DNA of 64,000 bases from Tragulus kanchil (taxonomy: Eukaryota > Chordata > Mammalia > Artiodactyla > Tragulidae). How positions within the stretch are numbered: the first letter of the stretch is position 1; each line of letters opens with the position of its first letter. The DNA lies in NCBI GenBank assembly GCA_022376925.1, contig JAIOJX010000028.1:69591001-69655000 (forward strand). Reading direction: 5' to 3'. The notes beneath the pieces were generated by a model that worked only from the letters and a program-made list of their open reading frames with translations, had not been told where the DNA came from and ran no database searches. Position numbers and translations under genes: made by a program. Shown piece after piece: positions 56,882 through 64,000 of this stretch.

Positions 56882-59197
56882 TTATAACACTATATTGCAA
56901 TTGATTCTTTACATAGATATAATGCTCATGATACACTAAACCTATGAGTTTAAATGAGGAGTTTTATTTCTTTATCTCCTACATAGGACATGGCTAATAA
57001 TAAACAATTTATCCTTGATGCATAAAAAGGAATGAATAAATGATATCTACCCCAATCTGATTGTGATAAGGGACATTTATTCTTTAAAAGCAATAACTAT
57101 CTCAGTATTGAATATTATGGTTGGATATAAAACTCAACATTAAAAACCCAAGATCATGATACCCAGTCCCATCATTTTATGGCAAATATAAAGGAAAAGA
57201 ATGGAAACAGTGACAGATCTTAATCCTTGGGGTCCAAAATCATTGGAGGTGGTGACAGCAGCCATGAAATTAAAAGATGTTCACCCCTTGGAAGGAAATC
57301 TATGATGAACATAGATCATATATTAAAAAACAGAGACGTCACTTTACCAACAATGGCTTATACAGTCAAAGCTATGGTTTTTTTAGTAGTCATGTATGGA
57401 GGTAAGAGTTGAATCATAATTAAGGCAGAGAACTGAAGAATTGATGGTTTTTTTGAATTGTGGTGCTGGAGAAGCCTCTTGAGAGTCCCTTGGACAGCAA
57501 AGAGATCAAACCCGTCAGTCCTAGAGGAAATCAACCCTGAATATTCATTGGAAGGGCTGATGCTGAAGCTGAGGCTCCAATACTTTGACCACCTGATGCA
57601 AGAGTTGACTCATTGGAAAAGACCCTGATGTAGGGAAATATTGAAGACAAAAAGAGAAGCTGACAGTAGAGGATGAGATGGTTGAACAGCAACCAATCAT
57701 TAAGTCTGTGCTTAATGGACATGAGTTACAGCAAGCTCTGGGATATCGTAAAGAATACCGGAGACTGGCATGTTGCAATCTATGGGTTTGCAAAAAGTTA
57801 CACACAACTTACTTACTGAGTGAACAACAAAAATACATTGTTCTAGATATGAAGACAGATGTTTGGGTTTAGAATCAGCAAATAAGTTGTTTTTGAAACC
57901 TTGAAAATCAATGAATCTGACTTGAGAAAGATAATATGGAACAGTCAAAAGAGGATGGGAATGTAAGATTAAGTAAGAAGATGAAAATCATAGTTAGTAA
58001 AGAAGTTGTGGTTACATCTCCTGCATTGACAGGAAGGTTATTTATCACTGAGACACCTGGGAAGTCCCTCTTATAACACTATATTGCAATTGATTCTTTA
58101 CATAGATATAATGCTCATGATACACTAAACCTATGAGTTTAAATGAGGAGTTTTATTTCTTTATCTCCTACATAGGACATGGCTAATAATAAACAATTTA
58201 TCCTTGATGCATAAAAAGGAATGAATAAATGATATCTACCCCAATCTGATTGTGATAAGGGACATTTATTCTTTAAAAGCAATAACTATCTCAGTATTGA
58301 ATATTATGGTTGGATATAAAACTCAACATTAAAAACCCAAGATCATGATACCCAGTCCCATCATTTTATGGCAAATATAAAGGAAAAGAATGGAAACAGT
58401 GACAGATCTTAATCCTTGGGGTCCAAAATCATTGGAGGTGGTGACAGCAGCCATGAAATTAAAAGATGTTCACCCCTTGGAAGGAAATCTATGATGAACA
58501 TAGATCATATATTAAAAAACAGAGACGTCACTTTACCAACAATGGCTTATACAGTCAAAGCTATGGTTTTTCTAGTAGTCATGTATGGAGGTAAGAGTTG
58601 AATCATAATTAAGGCAGAGAACTGAAGAATTGATGGTTTTTTTGAATTGTGGTGCTGGAGAAGCCTCTTGAGAGTCCCTTGGACAGCAAAGAGATCAAAC
58701 CCGTCAGTCCTAGAGGAAATCAACCCTGAATATTCATTGGAAGGGCTGATGCTGAAGCTGAGGCTCCAATACTTTGACCACCTGATGCAAGAGTTGACTC
58801 ATTGGAAAAGACCCTGATGTAGGGAAATATTGAAGACAAAAAGAGAAGCTGACAGTAGAGGATGAGATGGTTGAACAGCAACCAATCATTAAGTCTGTGC
58901 TTAATGGACATGAGTTACAGCAAGCTCTGGGATATCGTAAAGAATACCGGAGACTGGCATGTTGCAATCTATGGGTTTGCAAAAAGTTACACACAACTTA
59001 CTTACTGAGTGAACAACAAAAATACATTGTTCTAGATATGAAGACAGATGTTTGGGTTTAGAATCAGCAAATAAGTTGTTTTTGAAACCTTGAAAATCAA
59101 TGAATCTGACTTGAGAAAGATAATATGGAACAGTCAAAAGAGGATGGGAATGTAAGATTAAGTAAGAAGATGAAAATCATAGTTAGTAAAGAAGTTG
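56822..59197. repeat. direct tandem duplication D18 (offset 1,189 bp)
   Basis: Copy 1 is about 56822-58008, copy 2 about 58011-59197. One substitution (gtttttttagtag versus gtttttctagtag). Copy 2 starts inside the antisense Bov-tA head. Confidence 0.94.
57120..57830 (+). mobile_element. BovB (RTE) LINE 3' fragment, sense (copies 58309-59019 and, partly, 60004-60192)
   Basis: actcaacattaaaaacccaa, gatcatgatacccagtccca, ggtgacagcagccatgaaat, catgtatggaggtaagagtt, gagagtcccttggacagcaa, aggctccaatactttgacca and gagttgactcattggaaaag follow BovB reverse-transcriptase C-terminal order, down to ggtttgcaaaaagttacaca at the 3' end. The reading frame is broken. D18 repeats the whole fragment and D19 its last part. 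Confidence 0.9.
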
Positions 59198-61157
59198 AGG
59201 ACTTAGGAGTTTGTTAACTATATAGACCAGAGTGGTGGTGGCAGAGAACACATAGGAAAGCAGTTAGGAGATGGCCTTACTGAAAGGACTCTGTGTAACA
59301 GGGGCAATGGAAGTGTCAGAGGGTGATATTTACACAACAAAGACAATATAGAGACAATCAAAGATAGAGACACAAAGAGAGTCTTCCTTAGGACGTTAAT
59401 CAAGAGTGTCAGAGATGGAAAGTCTGGTGAGATTAGACTTTACTAGGCTAGAATGGCAATCACTTTGGGATGTTCTAGGTGGAAATAATGGAGAAGAAAA
59501 TGGCTACCCACTCCAGTATTCTTGTCTGCAGAATTCCATGGACAGAGGAGCCGGGTAGGCTACAGTTCACGGAGTCACGCAGAACCGAACACAACTGAAG
59601 TGACTAAGCAGTAAATAGGCCATATAAGCAGGAAATAGGGTAAATTATTCCAAAATATTTAGAGTCAACTGAATAGTGTTAGAGACATCCTTTGTGGTAT
59701 GATACCCAGAAACCTCTTGAGAGAAAACTTGAATTCTGATAACACTTGGAGATAAGCTATACTCTGGCAGGCTTACAGAATTGTCTCAACACTCTTTATT
59801 CAAGCGATCCACCAGCTTGCCACTAAAGTCTAGGGATTCTGGCTGTAAGAAAGAAACATGATGAATCAAACTCCTACCTCCCCCCCATTCTCTTGTTGCC
59901 TCCTTCATGTCAATCCTCACTTCTAAACTATCAAGAAATAAGAACAAGAAAATGTCTTCCTATAATCTGGTGAGAGATATAAGGTGACTTGATATGAAAA
60001 TAGTGAAGACAAAAAGAGAAGCTGACAGTAGAGGATGAGATGGTTGAACAGCAACCAATCATTAAGTCTGTGCTTAATGGACATGAGTTACAGCAAGCTC
60101 TGGGATATCGTAAAGAATACCGGAGACTGGCATGTTGCAATCTATGGGTTTGCAAAAAGTTACACACAACTTACTTACTGAGTGAACAACAAAAATACAT
60201 TGTTCTAGATATGAAGACAGATGTTTGGGTTTAGAATCAGCAAATAAGTTGTTTTTGAAACCTTGAAAATCAATGAATCTGACTTGAGAAAGATAATATG
60301 GAACAGTCAAAAGAGGATGGGAATGTAAGATTAAGTAAGAAGATGAAAATCATAGTTAGTAAAGAAGTTGAGGACTTAGGAGTTTGTTAACTATATAGAC
60401 CAGAGTGGTGGTGGCAGAGAACACATAGGAAAGCAGTTAGGAGATGGCCTTACTGAAAGGACTCTGTGTAACAGGGGCAATGGAAGTGTCAGAGGGTGAT
60501 ATTTACACAACAAAGACAATATAGAGACAATCAAAGATAGAGACACAAAGAGAGTCTTCCTTAGGACGTTAATCAAGAGTGTCAGAGATGGAAAGTCTGG
60601 TGAGATTAGACTTTACTAGGCTAGAATGGCAATCACTTTGGGATGTTCTAGGTGGAAATAATGGAGAAGAAAATGGCTACCCACTCCAGTATTCTTGTCT
60701 GCAGAATTCCATGGACAGAGGAGCCGGGTAGGCTACAGTTCACGGAGTCACGCAGAACCGAACACAACTGAAGTGACTAAGCAGTAAATAGGCCATATAA
60801 GCAGGAAATAGGGTAAATTATTCCAAAATATTTAGAGTCAACTGAATAGTGTTAGAGACATCCTTTGTGGTATGATACCCAGAAACCTCTTGAGAGAAAA
60901 CTTGAATTCTGATAACACTTGGAGATAAGCTATACTCTGGCAGGCTTACAGAATTGTCTCAACACTCTTTATTCAAGCGATCCACCAGCTTGCCACTAAA
61001 GTCTAGGGATTCTGGCTGTAAGAAAGAAACATGATGAATCAAACTCCTACCTCCCCCCCATTCTCTTGTTGCCTCCTTCATGTCAATCCTCACTTCTAAA
61101 CTATCAAGAAATAAGAACAAGAAAATGTCTTCCTATAATCTGGTGAGAGATATAAGC
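58831..61157. repeat. direct tandem duplication D19 (offset 1,173 bp)
   Basis: Copy A is about 58831-59983 (starting inside D18 copy 2), copy B about 60004-61157. Filler ends tgatatgaaaatagtgaaga, a corrupted form of the true tgatgtagggaaatattgaa upstream of copy A. The BovB 3' end is therefore present three times. Confidence 0.94.
59487..59612 (+). mobile_element. Bov-A body fragment (second copy 60660-60785)
   Basis: aaaatggctacccactccag, attccatggacagaggagcc, gtaggctacagttcacggag and cgaacacaactgaagtgact. The tRNA-like head is missing. The second copy is due to D19. Confidence 0.82.
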
Positions 61158-61503
61158 AGAAAACACTAACAATTATAGGCACATCCAGTGAGGAATTTTT
61201 TGAGATTAGATGTATTATTAATTCAACTGCCAAAGGCAGGCATGTGCTACCGTGTTAGTGATCTACCCTAGAGGTGGACAGGAAATAGCAAAAAAAGCTA
61301 AAGTAGAAAGAAATCCAAGTAGCAAAGTTTAGGTTTGAAATTTTTGTCTGACCTATACATTTAAGAGAACTCCTGGAAGACTGGTTATCAAACACAGTGC
61401 CCACAACCAGAAACTCTAAGCTTGCTAAAAATTCGTATTCCTCCAGAATTTTAAAATTCAGTACACAGAGCATGGAGCCTAATGCAAAGTGGTAATATGG
61501 TCT
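61158..61503. other. unassigned sequence
   Basis: Nothing recognised. Confidence 0.45.
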
Positions 61504-61571
61504 AGGTGTCTTAGCAGACTATCTATAGAGAAACACTAGGTGTCTTAGCAGACTATCTATAGAGAAACACT
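61504..61571 (+). repeat. exact 34-bp tandem duplication
   Basis: The 34-base unit beginning aggtgtcttagcagactatc and ending gagaaacact occurs at 61504-61537 and again at 61538-61571 with no difference. Unlike the kilobase duplications it is short and clean, and may be a genuine small tandem duplication. Confidence 0.92.
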
Positions 61572-62566
61572 GCTATAAAGTGTTAGGTAAAAACTATTTC
61601 CAAAGCAGACTTTGCCTTTTTAACCCATGTTGACACTTGGCTTAGGAGGCACAAACAATGGCAGGTTAACCAATGGTACCACAGGACAAATCAAGGTTTG
61701 GACCCTTGAAATGCTTAGTAGTCACTGAGTAGTTTTTATGCCACAAATTCACACTTAATAACTTAACTTAAGAATATCTTTTATGAAGTACTAAAACCAC
61801 TCATTTTCTTAAATATCAACCTGAGTAGCGTATTTTTAAAACTAAATCACTTCTACTGCATCACAAAATATGATGTTTATCTACAGTAAAATGTACTTGT
61901 TTGGTGACTTAGGTTCACAGCTAAAATAGTCTTTTTATTCAATAAAATACCATTTTCACTTGAAACAATGAGTGATAAACATTTTTTTTTAGACTCAGAT
62001 ATTGTACATACTTTCTTTTCTAGAAAATGAATTAAATAAACCTGTTGTTTTTGAAAAAATGACAGCATTTGCTGTTAATAATAAGCCTTGAGCTTCCAAA
62101 TGAAAAATAGATCTTAGGAAAATGTCTTGTCTCCATCAGCATTAGTCTTAAAAATCATACTTAAAGACTTTTTTTATAAAGTGGCTTGTAATAGTTTTTA
62201 AAAGATGATTTTTATCATATAATGAAATAAGTAATATGTCAAAAATATATATAATTCAGTGAAGTGGTATTTTCTTAATGACCACTACATAAAATTACAA
62301 AATAATACATGGTGAATGATTCACTTGAAGTTCAAACAGACCAATACATTTTAATATAACAATGTTTGAAAATCTCATTCATGTAGTTTCAGATAAGCTG
62401 TTGGACCTAACCTTCAAGAAGCTTTTTTTTTTTAGTATGTTTTGTGTAATATCAAGGATTTCCAAAACTGCCTCAGAAGACTAATTAAATATATCTCCCT
62501 TTTCCAAGTATATGACCTGGATTTTCTCCTTATATTTTAACCAATTAATGTCAAAATATATTGAAT
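61572..62566. other. unassigned AT-rich sequence
   Basis: Nothing recognised. Confidence 0.45.
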
Positions 62567-62695
62567 GCAAAAGGAGATGTAATCAAAATATTTGCCAACC
62601 ACATCGAGGATACAGGGTTAATATACAAAATATATATTTAAAATATTAAAAGCTCATAAAGCTTTAATATATATTAAAAGCTCATAAAGCTCAAT

Positions 62696-62745
<50 letters not shown>

Positions 62746-63202
62746 TTCTAACAATTTGACTTAAATCAGTAGAAGATCTGTATATTAACATTTTTCCAAA
62801 GAAGAGACACAGATGGCTGACAGGTACATGAAAATATGCTCAATATCATTAACGACAACAAGATGTCCCCTTCATTTTATATAAATGTCTATAATCAAAG
62901 GGACAAGAAATACCAAGAATTCAAGAGGATAAGGAGAAAAGGGAGCAATGTGTACTGTTGATGAGAATGTAAATTTGTTCAGTCACTATAGAAAACAATG
63001 CAGAGATTTCACAAATAATTAAAAGTAGAACTATCATATGATTCAGTAATTCCACTTTTGGGTATTTATCTAAAGACCAACTCAAAAAGATTTATACACA
63101 GCCATCTTTATTACAGCATTCTTTACAATAGCCAAGAAATTAAAACAATCTTAAACTGACCATCAGTCACTGATGAATGAATGGATAAAGGAGATACATA
63201 CG
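62567..63202 (+). mobile_element. old L1 ORF2 3' fragment with an internal CA repeat
   Basis: tcaaaatatttgccaaccac, aggatacagggttaatatac, ccaaagaagagacacagatg, tgaaaatatgctcaatatca, gatgagaatgtaaatttgtt and cacagccatctttattacag follow the L1 ORF2 C-terminal order with heavy decay. It is interrupted by Bov-tA from 63203. About 63905-64000 (acataagctcatagaacaga, gtggttactaggggatgg) looks like 3' UTR of the same or a similar L1 running off the window. Confidence 0.78.
62701..62743 (+). repeat. (CA)n microsatellite, about 21-22 units
   Basis: An uninterrupted ac/ca run inside the old L1 fragment, preceded by a local duplication of aaagctcataaagct. Confidence 0.95.
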
Positions 63203-63398
63203 CATGTATGTGCATGTGCTCAGACATGTCTAGCTCTTTGCAACCCCTTGTACTGTAGGCTGATGTGATCCTCTGTCCATGGGATTCTCCCGGTAATAAT
63301 ACTGGAGTGGGCTGCCACTTCCAACTCCAAGGGATCTTCCCCACCCAGGAATCCAACACTTACGTCTCCTGCATTGGCAGGTGGATTTTTTAATACTG
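63203..63398 (-). mobile_element. Bov-tA SINE, antisense
   Basis: gtgctcagacatgtctagct, tgatcctctgtccatgggat, tactggagtgggctgccact, ggatcttccccacccaggaa and tcctgcattggcaggtggat on the plus strand. Confidence 0.87.
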
Positions 63399-63402
63399 TT
63401 CT

Positions 63403-63404
63403 AC

Positions 63405-63438
<34 letters not shown>
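63403..63438. repeat. (TA)n/(CA)n microsatellite between two SINEs
   Basis: TA run then acacacat. Another TA/GT-rich patch lies at about 63836-63880. Confidence 0.85.
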
Positions 63439-63439
<1 letters not shown>

Positions 63440-63481
63440 AGTATATGTATATATTTTTTAGTTCATGTATTTATTCCACTG

Positions 63482-63692
63482 ACCTTCTCAGGTGTCACAA
63501 TGGTAAAGAATCCCTTATCAATGCAGGTGACCTAAGAGACCTGGGCTCAAGCCCTGGGTGGGGAAGATCCCTGGAGGAGGAAATGGCAGCCCACTTCAGT
63601 ATGTTGCCTGGAGAATCCTACAGACAGAGGAACCTGCTGGGCTATAGATTATGGGATCAAAAATGTCAGGCACAACTGAGATACTGAACACA
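63482..63692 (+). mobile_element. Bov-tA SINE, sense
   Basis: tctcaggtgtcacaatggta, atcaatgcaggtgacctaag, ggggaagatccctggaggag, gttgcctggagaatcctaca and aggcacaactgagatactga in head-to-body order. It forms an inverted pair with 63203-63398. Confidence 0.88.
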
Positions 63693-64000
63693 CATTTATT
63701 CCACTATTAAATCATAATTTAAAGCTATAACATCTTTCAAGTGTAAAGGAGAATTTATGTCACAGCTGTATTAATAGAACAGGCACTGGTCTAAAGTACA
63801 ACACTGAACAGGTGTTCTCTGTCTCCTGGTGGAACATATATGCATATATATACATGTACGTGTGTGTATATATCTGTATTTCTGTCATAAATAATTTGTG
63901 CCATTTACGACAACATGCTTGAAGATCAAAGACATTGTTCCACGTGACATAAGCTCATAGAACAGAGGAAAAATTGGGTGGTTACTAGGGGATGGAGGGT

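Noticed and set aside
57227..57412. Short open frame as a gene (and twin 58416-58601)
   Set aside because: It is a piece of decayed BovB reverse-transcriptase C-terminal sequence.
277..61157. The tandem duplications as a novel mobile element or satellite
   Set aside because: The 19 units share no common sequence or terminal motif, show no consistent target-site duplication, and several junctions are corrupted flank. An assembly explanation is simpler.
62701..62743. CA repeat as a regulatory or Z-DNA element of special interest
   Set aside because: Ordinary dinucleotide microsatellite inside an old L1; nothing nearby gives it a function.
1..64000. CRISPR array, bacterial operon or phage system
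   Set aside because: Repeat content is mammalian throughout; repeats are interspersed retroelements and kilobase direct duplications without spacer structure.

Overview
The window is nuclear DNA from a ruminant artiodactyl. The diagnostic evidence is the repeat content: tRNA-Glu-headed Bov-tA/Bov-A SINEs, BovB (RTE-type) LINE fragments, CHR-type SINEs and a ruminant-style L1 occur together. I see no intact protein-coding gene, structural RNA gene or CRISPR. It reads as an AT-rich intergenic or intronic tract. The most abundant young-looking SINE is a CHR-derived element with a distinctive 3' tail. No clear Bov-A2 dimer was seen, which may hint at a ruminant other than the common bovids; this is inference only.

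Layout. 1-7.5 kb: Bov-A fragments, a young CHR-type SINE, an antisense MaLR-type LTR and an older CHR SINE, all caught in three duplications. 7.5-9.3 kb: a probable solo LTR and an unexplained GC-richer stretch. 9.4-15.3 kb: SINEs in AT-rich sequence. 15.3-24.15 kb: one near-full-length but dead L1, bounded by a 13-bp target-site duplication and inflated by three internal duplications, followed by antisense BovB. 25.9-28.9 kb: old L1, MaLR LTR and SINEs. 28.9-35.6 kb: three chained duplications containing an MLT1-type LTR and a short exon-like segment. 36-43 kb: Bov-tA, a truncated L1 with a SINE inside it, and an old antisense L1. 43-64 kb: scattered SINEs, old L1, BovB, and five more duplications.

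The dominant signal is not a gene. Nineteen times, a stretch of about 1.03-1.2 kb is followed at once, or after 0-80 bases, by a near-identical copy of itself in the same orientation. Offsets run only from 1,080 to 1,211 bp whatever the sequence is (LINE, SINE, LTR or unique). Together about 21.5 kb of the 64 kb is redundant, so the underlying locus is nearer 42.5 kb. Bases at many junctions are error-ridden versions of the true flank. Length differences between copies are mostly in homopolymers and, in two pairs, sit near the junctions. Collapsing the three copies inside the L1 restores ORF2 to 1,269 codons, the normal family length. The simplest reading is unmerged overlaps between contig ends (assembly error), possibly with some haplotype duplication, rather than biology. 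Anyone using this window should collapse these repeats before interpreting gene structure, copy number or repeat age.

The best biological leads are the CHR-derived SINE family (eight independent insertions, several with clean target-site duplications, two tail types), the nested SINE/L1 insertions that order their activity in time, and a small exon-like segment near 31.4 kb.
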